A stretch of 64,000 bases of DNA from Roseivivax lentus (GTDB taxonomy: Bacteria; Pseudomonadota; Alphaproteobacteria; Rhodobacterales; Rhodobacteraceae). The notes under the pieces were generated by a model that saw nothing but the letters and a program-made list of their open reading frames with translations, was not told the DNA's origin and did not search any database. The position numbers were made by a program, and so were the translations under genes. The stretch covers positions 104,228 to 168,227 of the forward strand of contig NZ_FTOQ01000008.1 in assembly GCF_900156805.1 (NCBI RefSeq). The letters run 5' to 3'. Shown piece after piece: positions 38,008 to 46,111 of the stretch (position 1 is the stretch's first letter; every line of letters begins with the position of its first letter).

Positions 38008-38159
38008 GTCGCCTCATCGGGTGTCGCTGACCCGTGTGACCCGGGCCTTTGGACTTCTTGTCGTCCGGCGGGGGGCGCAAAGTCAATCGCGGTGGCAGCC
38101 GAGGCGGGGGCCGGGTGCCTTTGAGGTCACGCGCGGATGACCCGGCAGCGACCCCGCGC

Positions 38160-38858
38160 TCACGCGCCGAGATAGGCCGCGAGCGCTGCGGGCGGATCGT
38201 CGAAAAGCGCCTTGGTGTCACGCGGCGGATGGGCCACGCCGTCGGCCACCAGCACCGTGCGCTCTGCAAAGCGGCGCGCATCGGCGGGATCGTGGCTGAC
38301 CAGAAGCGTGAGCGCGCCGCGGGCTTCGGCCAGTGCGGCGACGCGGTCCAGCATCTCGGTCTTGAGGGCGGGGCCCAGCGCCGCGAAGGGCTCGTCGAGA
38401 AGCAGCACCGGCCGGTCCTGCAGCATCACCCGGGCCAGCGCCGCGCGGCTGGCCTGCCCGCCCGACAATTGCGCGGGCTTGCGCGCGCCGAAGCCCGCGA
38501 GTCCCACTTCGGCAAGCGCCTCCTCCACATTCATTGTGTCCGCCTCGCCGAGCCGTCCACCCCCGGGGCGCAGGGCAAGACCCAGATTGCGCGCGAGGCT
38601 CAGATGCGGAAAGAGGTTCTGGTCCTGGAACAGGATCGAGACCGGGCGCGCGCCCGGGGCGAGACCGGTGATGTCGCGCCCCTGCCAGCGCACGACGCCC
38701 GCCTCTGGCGCGTAAAAGCCCGCGATCACGTCGAGCAGCGTCGACTTGCCCGCGCCGGACGGGCCGATCACCGCGACCCGCTCTCCGGGTTGCAGCGTCA
38801 TGTCGGCGCGCAGCGTGAAGGCGCCCGCGCGGATGGTGAGATCCGCAAGCTCAAGCAT
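38160..38858 (-). CDS. thiQ: Thiamine ABC transporter ATP-binding protein
   Basis: A 232-residue ABC ATPase with Walker A GPSGAGKST (~33-41), Q loop LFQDQNLFPHLS, signature LSGGQASRAALAR and Walker B VLLLDEPFAALG. It energises ThiP/ThiB thiamine or TPP uptake. Its start overlaps the thiP stop by eight bases. Last gene under the TPP riboswitch. Confidence 0.93.
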   Translation of the reverse strand: MLELADLTIRAGAFTLRADMTLQPGERVAVIGPSGAGKSTLLDVIAGFYAPEAGVVRWQGRDITGLAPGARPVSILFQDQNLFPHLSLARNLGLALRPGGGRLGEADTMNVEEALAEVGLAGFGARKPAQLSGGQASRAALARVMLQDRPVLLLDEPFAALGPALKTEMLDRVAALAEARGALTLLVSHDPADARRFAERTVLVADGVAHPPRDTKALFDDPPAALAAYLGA

Positions 38859-40362
38859 CGACGCGCCCGCCCCGGTCGAACGCCCAGAAGAGCGCGAGGC
38901 TGGAGGCCAGCAGCACCAGCGCCGCGCCCTGCGCCGCCGCCATCTGGTAGCTGCCCATCAGCCGGTAGACATAAAGCGGCAGCGTCGCCCGCTCGGGATC
39001 GGCAAAGAGCGCGATGACCCCCAGATCGCCCATCGACAAGGCCGCCGTCAGCCCCGCCGCAAAGCCCAGCGGACGGCGCAGGCGCGGCAGGAACACCCAG
39101 CGCGTCCAGGCCCAGGGCGTCAGCCCCAGCGATTGCGCCAGCCGGGCATGATCAGCGCGGATCGCCTCGGCCTCGGGGCGCAGGATGCGCAGCGCGAAGG
39201 GCAGGCTGACCAGCGCGTTGACGAGCGCCGTGACCGGCAGCGCCAGCGTGAACGGATTGACATAGGGCCGCACGATCAAGAAGAGCCCGGTGCCCAGCAC
39301 CAGCGGCGACAGCGCGATGCCCAGAAGGCCCAGAAGCTCGCCCCGCCGGGTGGCGAGCGGCAGCGCCCAGGTGAGGCAGAGCGCGGTGGAGACGAGCGCC
39401 ACCCAAAGCGAATTCCACGCGGCCTCCAGCATCCCCGGCGGCAGCATGACCAGCCCCGGCAACCCGCGCAGCGTGACCAGAACCAGCGGCGTCAGCAGGA
39501 ACAGCGCAACCGCCGCGATGGCGCCGGCATCGAGGCTCCGCGCCACGGCGCCCTGCCCGTCCCAGCGCGGCACGATGCGGTCGAGCCCGGCGCCGAAGCC
39601 CGCGCCGCCCGACAGCCGCAGCGCGACGAGCCCCGCCACCATGGCGAGGGCCAGCTGCACCACCGATAACGCCGCAGCACGGCCCAGATCGAAATCGAAG
39701 CGCATCGCCTGGTAGATCGCGAGCTCCACCGTCGTCGCTCGCGGCCCGCCGCCCAGCGTCAGCGCCACCGCGAAGGACGAGAGGCAGATCACGAAGATCA
39801 CCGCGAAGGCCCCTGGCAGGATGCGCGCCAGCATCGGCAGCTCCAGCGTGCGGAACATCGCCCAAGGCGTCAGCCCGAGCGAGGCCGCCAGCCGCAGCCG
39901 TTCGCCCGGCATCGCAAGCCAGCCCTGCAGGATCAGCCGCGTGGCCAGCGGCAGGTTGAAGAAGACATGCGCGATCACGACGCCATGCAGCCCGTAGATC
40001 GTCGTCTCCGGCAGGCCCAGCGCCGCCAGCGCGCGGTTGACGATGCCGTTCGTGCCGAAGGTCGCGATCAGGCCCAGCACCGCCACGATCACCGGCAGGA
40101 TGAAGGGCGCCCCGAGAAGCGCCACCAGAAGGCCGCGCCCCGGGAAGTTGCGCCGCGCCAAAGCGCGCGCCACCGGCACTGCCGCCAGCACCGAAAAGAG
40201 CGCCGACAGCGTCGCCTGCCAGAGGGTGAAGCGGACGGCCTCCATGTCTCCGGGCGCGAAGCCGGCAAAGCCCCCCGCCCGGATCATCACCGCCCCGAGC
40301 GGCACCAGCGTCAGCGCCAGCACCGCCAAGGCCGCGATTATCGCGACAGGCCCGCGCGCCAT
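38851..40362 (-). CDS. thiP: Thiamine ABC transporter permease
   Basis: A 503-residue permease with two fused BPD_transp_1 domains and about twelve helices. EAA-like loops occur in both halves: LRLAASLGLTPWAMFRTLELPML and RLAQSLGLTPWAWTRWVFLPRL. It resembles the iron/thiamine/putrescine permease group. The start overlaps the thiB stop by 25 bases. Confidence 0.93.
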   Translation of the reverse strand: MARGPVAIIAALAVLALTLVPLGAVMIRAGGFAGFAPGDMEAVRFTLWQATLSALFSVLAAVPVARALARRNFPGRGLLVALLGAPFILPVIVAVLGLIATFGTNGIVNRALAALGLPETTIYGLHGVVIAHVFFNLPLATRLILQGWLAMPGERLRLAASLGLTPWAMFRTLELPMLARILPGAFAVIFVICLSSFAVALTLGGGPRATTVELAIYQAMRFDFDLGRAAALSVVQLALAMVAGLVALRLSGGAGFGAGLDRIVPRWDGQGAVARSLDAGAIAAVALFLLTPLVLVTLRGLPGLVMLPPGMLEAAWNSLWVALVSTALCLTWALPLATRRGELLGLLGIALSPLVLGTGLFLIVRPYVNPFTLALPVTALVNALVSLPFALRILRPEAEAIRADHARLAQSLGLTPWAWTRWVFLPRLRRPLGFAAGLTAALSMGDLGVIALFADPERATLPLYVYRLMGSYQMAAAQGAALVLLASSLALFWAFDRGGRVDA

Positions 40363-41321
40363 GCCTCGATCGCCTGATCCTTGAGCGCGTCGGCCTCATC
40401 CTCGGAATAGAAAAGCGCGGTCTCCGGCAGGTCGAGCTGCCGGAAGCCCTCGGGCCATTGCGCCTGCGGCAACGCCGCCGGGAAGGACCAGTTGCCGGTG
40501 GCGATCATCGACTGGAACTCCTCGGTCAGCACGAAATCCATGAACTGGTCCGCCAGCTCGGGATTGTCGGTGCCCGCGACCTTTCCCACCAGCTCGACCA
40601 TGAAGTAATGCCCCTCGGGGAAGATCGCGGCCTTGATGGTGGGGTCGTCCTCGGCGATCAGGTGATAGGCGGGCGAGGTGGTGTAGGACAGCACCATGTC
40701 GGCCTCGCCATCGGTGAAGAGGCCGTAGCTTTCCGACCAGCCCTTGGTGACGGTCAGCACGTTGTCGGCGAGCTGGGCCCAGGCCTCCTCGGCGCCGTCG
40801 CCGTAGACCGCCTGCACCCAGAGTGCCAGCGCCAAACCCGAGATCGAGGTGCGCGGGTCCTGGATCACGATGGACAGATCGTCGCCCGCCTCGAGCAGCG
40901 CCGCGAAGCTCGCGGGCGGCTCGGCGATCCGGTCGGTGTCGTAGACGAAGGCCGTATGGGCGTAGTTGAACGGCAGGAAGACATCGTCCTGCCAGTCGAT
41001 CGGCAGCGTCAACGCCGAGAGGTCCTGCCCGTGCGGCGCGAAGAGGCCCGCCGCGCGCGCCTCTTTCGTCACGTCGGTGTTGAGCCCGAAGACGATATCG
41101 GCCTCGGTGCGGCCGCCTTCGAGGCGCAGCCGCGGCATCAGGTCGCCGGGGCTGAACTGCAGATCGCAATCGCAGCGGGCCTCGAAAATCTCTTCGATCT
41201 TGGGGCCCGGACCCCATTCGGAGACGATGTAATCGCCCGCATAGACGGTCAGGACGTTGTCCTGCGCAAGCGCGGTGCCCGCCAGAAGCGTGCCCGCTGC
41301 AAATGTGGTGAGGGCTTTCAT
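40338..41321 (-). CDS. thiB: Thiamine ABC transporter substrate-binding protein
   Basis: A 327-residue precursor with a signal peptide ending near GTALA-QDN (residue 19). TVYAGDYIVSEWGPG, TSISGLALALWV, LVLSYTTSPAYH and NWSFPAALP-type segments match the ThiB/TbpA family that binds thiamine and its phosphates in the periplasm. AGGAGG lies before the ATG, and a TPP riboswitch lies 58 bp upstream, which supports thiamine as the substrate. Confidence 0.94.
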   Translation of the reverse strand: MKALTTFAAGTLLAGTALAQDNVLTVYAGDYIVSEWGPGPKIEEIFEARCDCDLQFSPGDLMPRLRLEGGRTEADIVFGLNTDVTKEARAAGLFAPHGQDLSALTLPIDWQDDVFLPFNYAHTAFVYDTDRIAEPPASFAALLEAGDDLSIVIQDPRTSISGLALALWVQAVYGDGAEEAWAQLADNVLTVTKGWSESYGLFTDGEADMVLSYTTSPAYHLIAEDDPTIKAAIFPEGHYFMVELVGKVAGTDNPELADQFMDFVLTEEFQSMIATGNWSFPAALPQAQWPEGFRQLDLPETALFYSEDEADALKDQAIEAWRAGLSR

Positions 41322-41379
41322 GTCCCATCCTCCTATTTGCGGCGGATGGGTCAGATCATGGGGCGCGATGCCCGGCAAA

Positions 41380-41462
41380 CCTTCCCTCCGCCGGTGTTAA
41401 CCGGTTCAGGTTCAACGGGTTCGCATCATGCGCATCTCAGCCCTGTCGGGCACCCCGAGGTA
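41380..41462 (-). promoter_or_regulatory. TPP riboswitch (THI element)
   Basis: Read on the minus strand, the thi-box signatures are all present in order: GGGGTGCCC and GGGCTGAGA, then ACCCGTTGAACCTGA and CACCGGCGGAGGGA. It sits in the leader of thiBPQ and should lower expression when thiamine pyrophosphate is plentiful, probably by hiding the ribosome-binding site, since no T-run terminator follows. Confidence 0.95.
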
Positions 41463-41510
41463 CATTGAGAGGTAGAGCAGCGGAAGGGGGCGTGCAAGGG
41501 CGCGTCGCGT

Positions 41511-41669
41511 GTGACGGGTGCGGGTCCGCCGCGTGGGCGACGGGCGCGGGTTCGCGACGAGGGCGATGGGCGCGAGTTCGCGCGGCGTGCAAAGGGTGCG
41601 GGTTCGCGCAGCGGGCGACGGGCACGGATCCGCGCCGGGGCGGGCGACGGGCGCCGGTCGGCGCCGGGG
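41511..41669. repeat. 26-bp degenerate tandem repeat, six units
   Basis: Units resembling GCGACGGGCGCGGGTTCGCG begin at 41511, 41537, 41563, 41589, 41615 and 41644, an exact 26-bp period for the first five and 29 for the last. It lies between the TPP riboswitch leader and the 3' end of the PEP-mutase-family gene. The period is not a multiple of three and no gene is seen, so it is noncoding. Confidence 0.8.
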
Positions 41670-41689
41670 GGATTGGGACCCGGCGCGGC

Positions 41690-42535
41690 TCAGCCCCTGC
41701 GGTCCTCCGGACGCGCCCCGGACATCATCGCCGCCATCAGCCGGTCGGGGATCGCTGCCTTGGCATAGGTGAAGCTGCCTTGCTGCAACACTTCCTCTGC
41801 CGCGCGCTCCACCGCGGCGAGGGCGGCGCGCGCGAAGGAGCCGCCGACGCTGATCCGGGTGACGCCCGCCTCGGCCAGTTGGTCCACCGTGAAATCCGCG
41901 GTGGAGAGCCCCATCACCACGTTCACCGGCTTGTCCACCTCGGCGCAGAGCGTGCGAATCTCCGCGAGGCTCTTCAGGCCCGGAGCGTAGAGCACCTCGG
42001 CCCCGGCCTCCGAAAAGGCCTGCAGGCGGGCGATCGTGTCGGCGAGGTCGGGCCGTCCCCAGAGGTAGTTTTCGGCCCGCGCGGTCAGCACGAAGGGCAG
42101 GTCGCGGGCGGCTTCGGCAGCCGCGCGCACCCGGTCGACCGCCGCGGCGAAGGGATAGATCGGCGCGTCGGGATCGCCGGTCGCATCCTCGATGGAGCCG
42201 CCGACAAGGCCCGTGCCCGCGGCCATGCGGATGGTCTCGGCGCAGTTCTCGGGCGCCGCGCCGAACCCGTCCTCGAGATCGGCGCTGACCGGCAGATCGG
42301 TCGCCGCGACGATGGCGGCGGCATTGAGGAGCAGCGTCTCGCGCGGGATCGCGGCGAAACTGTCGCGCACCCCCAGGGCGAAGGCGAGCCCGGCGCTGGT
42401 CGTCGCCAGCGCCTCGAACCCCATCGCATCCAGCAGCCGGGCAGTGCCCGCATCCCAGGGGTTGGGCATCACGAAGGGAGCGTCGCGGCGATGCAGCGCC
42501 TGGAAGCGGGCGTGTTTCTCGGCGGGGTTGGACAT
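41690..42535 (-). CDS. Isocitrate lyase/PEP mutase family protein
   Basis: A 281-residue (beta/alpha)8 protein of the PEPM/ICL superfamily. Features: MPNPWDAGTARLLDAMGFEALATTSAGLA at the start, the metal-binding SADLEDGFG (~90), GGSIEDAT (~115) and TARAENYLWG (~150). It lacks the KKCGHM-type isocitrate lyase cysteine motif, so it is more likely a lyase of small oxo-acids or a carboxy-PEP mutase-like enzyme; substrate unknown. ATG is preceded by AAAGGA. Confidence 0.88.
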   Translation of the reverse strand: MSNPAEKHARFQALHRRDAPFVMPNPWDAGTARLLDAMGFEALATTSAGLAFALGVRDSFAAIPRETLLLNAAAIVAATDLPVSADLEDGFGAAPENCAETIRMAAGTGLVGGSIEDATGDPDAPIYPFAAAVDRVRAAAEAARDLPFVLTARAENYLWGRPDLADTIARLQAFSEAGAEVLYAPGLKSLAEIRTLCAEVDKPVNVVMGLSTADFTVDQLAEAGVTRISVGGSFARAALAAVERAAEEVLQQGSFTYAKAAIPDRLMAAMMSGARPEDRRG

Positions 42536-42677
42536 GGGGATCCTTTCGGCGGCTGCGCCCATGATAGCGGGCGGTCGGTCCGGTGTCGCGCCTCCCGCGC
42601 CCGGTCCCCGCGCGGTCCCTGCCTCTTGAGGCGGTGGGCGCGCTGGCCTAACAGGGGCGGGCAAGAGGCGAGGCACC

Positions 42678-43778
42678 ATGAGCTACAACACCTTCGGACA
42701 TCTCTTCCGCGTCACCACCTGGGGCGAAAGCCACGGGCCCGCGCTCGGCTGCACGGTGGATGGCTGCCCGCCGGGCGTGCCCATCGACGAGGCAGCGATC
42801 CAGCACTGGCTCGACCGGCGCAAGCCCGGGCAGAACAAGTACACCACCCAGCGGCGCGAGCCCGACCAGGTGCGCATCCTTTCCGGTGTCTACGAGGGGC
42901 GCACCACCGGCACGCCGGTTCAGCTGATGATCGAGAACACCGACCAGCGCTCGAAGGATTACGGCGAGATCGCCGAGACCTTCCGCCCCGGTCACGCCGA
43001 CATCTCCTACTGGCAGAAATACGGGCATCGCGACCCGCGCGGCGGCGGTCGCTCCTCGGCGCGGGAAACCGCGGCGCGGGTGGCGGCGGGCGGTCTTGCG
43101 CGGGCGGTGCTGGCCGCGCTGGTGCCCGACCTCGAGATCCGGGGCTACATGGTGCAGATGGGCCCGCATGTGCTGGGCCCTGAGCGGGACATGGACGAGA
43201 TCGAGAAGAACCCGTTCTGGGTGCCTTCGGCGCAGGCCGCCGAGGACTGGGCGGCCTATCTCGACGGGCTGCGCAAGTCGGGCAATTCCTGCGGGGCCGC
43301 GATCGAGGTCGTGGCGCGCGGCGTGCCCGAGGGGCTGGGCGCGCCGGTCTACGGCAAGCTCGATACCGAGCTCGCCGCGGCGATGATGTCGATCAACGCG
43401 GTGAAGGGCGTCGAGATCGGCGAGGGCATGGCGGCCGCCGCGCTGACGGGCGAGGACAATGCCGACGAGATCTTCCTCGGCAATGACGGCAAGCCGGTCT
43501 ATGCCTCGAACCATGCGGGCGGCATCCTCGGCGGTATTTCCACGGGCCAGGACGTGGTGGTGCGCTTTGCCGTCAAACCCACCTCGTCGATCCTGAAGCC
43601 GCGCGCCTCGATCACCAAGTCGGGCCAGCCCACCGAGGTCGTCACCAAGGGGCGGCACGATCCCTGCGTGGGCATCCGCGCGGTGCCGGTGGGCGAGGCG
43701 ATGATGGCCTGCGTGATCCTCGATCACCTGCTGTTGGACCGCGCCCAGACCGGCGGCACGCGCGGCAAGATCGGCTGA
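42678..43778 (+). CDS. aroC: Chorismate synthase
   Basis: A 366-residue FMN-dependent enzyme making chorismate from EPSP, the last shikimate step. Signatures: [19 protein letters not shown] at the start, [15 protein letters not shown] near 120 and the end [16 protein letters not shown]...[13 protein letters not shown]...[10 protein letters not shown]. The ribosome-binding site AGAGGCGAGG precedes ATG. Monocistronic; followed by palindromes that may end its transcript. Confidence 0.97.
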   Translation: MSYNTFGHLFRVTTWGESHGPALGCTVDGCPPGVPIDEAAIQHWLDRRKPGQNKYTTQRREPDQVRILSGVYEGRTTGTPVQLMIENTDQRSKDYGEIAETFRPGHADISYWQKYGHRDPRGGGRSSARETAARVAAGGLARAVLAALVPDLEIRGYMVQMGPHVLGPERDMDEIEKNPFWVPSAQAAEDWAAYLDGLRKSGNSCGAAIEVVARGVPEGLGAPVYGKLDTELAAAMMSINAVKGVEIGEGMAAAALTGEDNADEIFLGNDGKPVYASNHAGGILGGISTGQDVVVRFAVKPTSSILKPRASITKSGQPTEVVTKGRHDPCVGIRAVPVGEAMMACVILDHLLLDRAQTGGTRGKIG

Positions 43779-43779
43779 A

Positions 43780-43799
43780 ACCTTTCGCATGCGAAAGGT
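43780..43799. terminator. 20-bp perfect palindrome after aroC
   Basis: ACCTTTCGCATGCGAAAGGT is a perfect palindrome lying two bases after the aroC stop. It could form a stem at the 3' end of the aroC mRNA, but there is no T-run, so it may equally be a protein-binding site. Confidence 0.45.
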
Positions 43800-43806
43800 A
43801 ACATTA

Positions 43807-43830
43807 TGATAATATTAATTAATATTATCA
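43807..43830. promoter_or_regulatory. AT-rich 24-bp perfect palindrome, site 1
   Basis: A perfect palindrome whose core AATATTAATTAATATT (43811-43826) is repeated with one change 86 bp away. AT content is extreme for this genome. Suggests a dimeric regulator operator or a remnant of foreign DNA between aroC and the AhpD-like gene. Confidence 0.5.
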
Positions 43831-43889
43831 GCCTGACGTCACGGGACGACGACCGCCCTGATCTTGCGCAACTTTCGAACGGGCGCTCT

Positions 43890-43919
43890 GCCGGAGAATA
43901 TTAACTAATATTCTCCGGC
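43890..43919. promoter_or_regulatory. AT-rich inverted repeat, site 2, overlapping an AhpD-like gene stop
   Basis: Fourteen-bp perfect arms (GCCGGAGAATATTA and its complement) around an AC spacer. Its core AATATTAACTAATATT (43897-43912) differs from site 1 by one base. It covers the last codons and the TAA of the AhpD-like gene, so it may also act as that gene's transcript-end hairpin. Confidence 0.5.
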
Positions 43920-44317
43920 GCTCCGGCATCGAAGGCCGCGTCGATGGGCACCTGCAGCGCCGAGACCAGCCCGTTCGTCTGCATCGCCATGCCGATCGCC
44001 GCTAGAAGCTCGCCGTGTTGCGCGGCGCTCATGCCCTTGGCGCGCGCCGCGGCGGTGTGGGAGTGGATGCAATATGCGCAGCCATTGGCGGTGGAGACCG
44101 CGATATAGAGCATCTCCTTGACCAGGGGGTCGAGCGCGCCGGGCGCCATGACCGCCTTCAGCCGCGCCCAGGTCGCCGCCAGCGTCGCCGGGTCATGCGC
44201 GAGGGCGCGCCAGAAATTGTTGATATGATCCGTGCCGCGGGTGGCGCGGATATCAGCGAAGACGGCCAGCGCCTCGGCGCTGACCTCCGCGTCCGTCAGA
44301 AGCGGGACCGTCGCCAT
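43901..44317 (-). CDS. Carboxymuconolactone decarboxylase/AhpD-like protein
   Basis: A 138-residue all-helical CMD/AhpD-fold protein with the redox motif CAYCIHSHT (~residue 80) and a preceding KEMLYIAVSTANG helix. Such proteins are alkylhydroperoxidase-like or unknown redox partners. It is separated from the upstream cyclase gene by three bases, so the two are probably expressed together. The C-terminal residues are encoded by an AT-rich palindrome unlike the rest of the gene. Confidence 0.88.
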   Translation of the reverse strand: MATVPLLTDAEVSAEALAVFADIRATRGTDHINNFWRALAHDPATLAATWARLKAVMAPGALDPLVKEMLYIAVSTANGCAYCIHSHTAAARAKGMSAAQHGELLAAIGMAMQTNGLVSALQVPIDAAFDAGAPENIS

Positions 44318-44320
44318 GGC

Positions 44321-45145
44321 TCAGACCATGGCGAAGATGCGCGCCGGCCCGCCGGTGCCGCCCACGTGGTTGGGTGCCCCGATCACCAGCGTCGCGCCGG
44401 CGGCGGGCACGTTTTCGAGCCCGGCGAGGTTCTCGATGCCGAACCGGCCCATCGGCAGCCAGGCGTAATGGGTGGCGAAATCCGCCGAGGGCCCGTGATC
44501 GAGCGACAGGGTGTCGGTGGCAATCGACGCCGCGCCGGTCTCCAGCAGCATCTGCGCGGCCTCGACATGGAAGCCCGGGAAATGCGCCACGCCGTCCGCA
44601 TCGCGGCGCACGAAAGCCTCGGCCGAGCCCGATTTCCCGGCCCAGCCCGAATGCATCGCCACGCAGGCGCGGTTCGGGATGTCGCCATGGGTGTCGATCC
44701 AGGCCTGCAGATCGTCCGGCGTGACCTGCGCATCGGCGTTCTCGGCGGCGCGGGCGGCGATGTCGATCATCACCAGCGGCACCACGAGGTCGGTCACCGG
44801 GATCTCGTCGACCGAGGCGCCGTCGGCGGTGAAGTGCAGCGGCGCGTCGATATGGGTCGCGGTGTGCTCGTTGATCGAGAGGTTGAAAAGCGAGAAGCCG
44901 TGTTCGGGAAAAGTGAACTGCTGCTCCATCGAGATGCCGGGCGTCCCGAAGAAGGTCGGGAATTCGGGGCTGAGCTTGTGGCTCATGTCGATCACGCCGC
45001 CATGGCCCGCCGCGAGCGCCGGGGGCGCCGCGGTGACCGCGCCCAGCGTCGCCGCCGCCGCCGCCGCGCCCGCGCTGGCCGAGAAGAACTGACGCCGCGA
45101 GAGCATCTTGTCCTTCACCTTGTTCATTACGCAGATATCACACAT
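44321..45145 (-). CDS. Tat-exported cyclase family protein (kynurenine formamidase fold)
   Basis: A 274-residue protein. A Tat signal (LSRRQFFSASAGAAAAAATLGA, ~16-40) precedes a cyclase domain with the metal motif NEHTATHIDAPLHF (~95) and AMHSGWAGK. The domain is that of KynB formamidases and related metal-dependent hydrolases, but KynB is normally cytoplasmic; export points to a different small-ester or lactone substrate. An N-terminal MCDICVMNK stretch before the Tat motif is unusual, and the true start may be the ATG at MNKVKDK or MLSRRQF. Confidence 0.82.
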   Translation of the reverse strand: MCDICVMNKVKDKMLSRRQFFSASAGAAAAAATLGAVTAAPPALAAGHGGVIDMSHKLSPEFPTFFGTPGISMEQQFTFPEHGFSLFNLSINEHTATHIDAPLHFTADGASVDEIPVTDLVVPLVMIDIAARAAENADAQVTPDDLQAWIDTHGDIPNRACVAMHSGWAGKSGSAEAFVRRDADGVAHFPGFHVEAAQMLLETGAASIATDTLSLDHGPSADFATHYAWLPMGRFGIENLAGLENVPAAGATLVIGAPNHVGGTGGPARIFAMV

Positions 45146-45298
45146 GCCGGATCCTCCTGTGGCAAGGCGCGGCCCGCATGGATCGCGGACCGCGCCTCAA
45201 AGAAGGGTAACACGGCATCGGTTTTTGCCCAGCGGGCCTGCGCCCCGGGCGGCAGCATCGCGCCGCCCCGAGGGCCCGGTCCGGGCGTCCGGCCCGGC

Positions 45299-45610
45299 TC
45301 AGACCGGCGTGGCGTGGGTCCGGCGCGGCGGCATCTGCGGCGGCGCGGAGGGCTTGCGCATGGCGCGCCGGGCCTGGCCCGCCTCGGTGATCGTGGCCAT
45401 CACCCGCGGCGAGACCGTGCGACGCGGCGCGCCCGCCTCGGCCCGCGGATCGGCGGGCACGGCCTTGAGCGGCTCGATGCCGATCATCGAGTAGCCGCCC
45501 TGCTGCGCGGCCTGCGTCATGATCTGCGCAACCTTGATCTGCTGCGCCCAGAGCGCGCCGGTCCAGGCGAACCACATCTGAGTCGCTGCCATGGGTGTCA
45601 TATAGGTCAT
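45299..45610 (-). CDS. Hypothetical protein (103 aa)
   Basis: A 103-residue protein with a strong AGGGAGG ribosome-binding site before MTYMTPMAATQMWF. The first half is hydrophobic/amphipathic (MWFAWTGALWAQQIKVAQIMTQAA) and looks helical, loosely like the start of phasin-type granule proteins; the second half is Arg/Pro-rich and disordered. I do not recognise a family. A near-consensus CtrA-type site lies about 120 bp upstream. Confidence 0.6.
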   Translation of the reverse strand: MTYMTPMAATQMWFAWTGALWAQQIKVAQIMTQAAQQGGYSMIGIEPLKAVPADPRAEAGAPRRTVSPRVMATITEAGQARRAMRKPSAPPQMPPRRTHATPV

Positions 45611-46111
45611 GTTTTCCTCCCTGATGACCTGACGGGGTCTTCCCACCCCGGAATTGCGCCGACCCGGCGCATCGAAATCTGTCCCCGCACTCGCCCCGGA
45701 GCATCATCCGAAGCCGAGAGCGCTTTCACTAACATTTGGTTAACGCAAAACGGTTGAAATACCGGCGGCGGTCCGGAAACCGCAACCCCTAACCCGTGTC
45801 GCGTGATACCGCACGAAGATCAACGCGACATGACGCCCGAACGCAAATTCGGCGATCTCGTGCCGGAATGGCTGTCCTCCATTCTCGTGTCCGACCCGGC
45901 GCCACGACCGACGGATGCCAAATCCGCGAGGCCCGTTCCTTGATCTGGCTCAAGGCGCGGGCGGTTCCCCGGACGGGGTGCCGCCGGTCTCTTTCATCAA
46001 AGCAAAAGCCCCCCCGCGGGATCAAGGCGATCCGGCATGCGGGCCGCGCCCCGGCGCCCGCGCGCCGATTTTTCGGGCAAAATGCCCTGTAAACAGCCAT
46101 ATGCGGCAGCG
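45611..46111. other. 501-bp gap between hypothetical gene and trmO
   Basis: No convincing gene. It contains a CtrA-like site (45729-45743) and a possible 37-codon frame on the plus strand (45830-45943) starting MTPERKFGDLVPEWLSS, which lacks a clear ribosome-binding site. The right part (45960-46110) is C/G-rich with no clear structure. Confidence 0.45.
45729..45743 (-). promoter_or_regulatory. CtrA-like site (one mismatch)
   Basis: On the minus strand TTAA-CCAAATG-TTAG, matching TTAA-N7-TTAA at seven of eight fixed positions and including TTAACCA. It lies ~120 bp upstream of the 103-aa gene. Confidence 0.4.

Noticed and set aside
41511..41669. CRISPR array
   Set aside because: The 26-bp units are contiguous and degenerate, with no unique spacers of constant length, and no cas gene is nearby.
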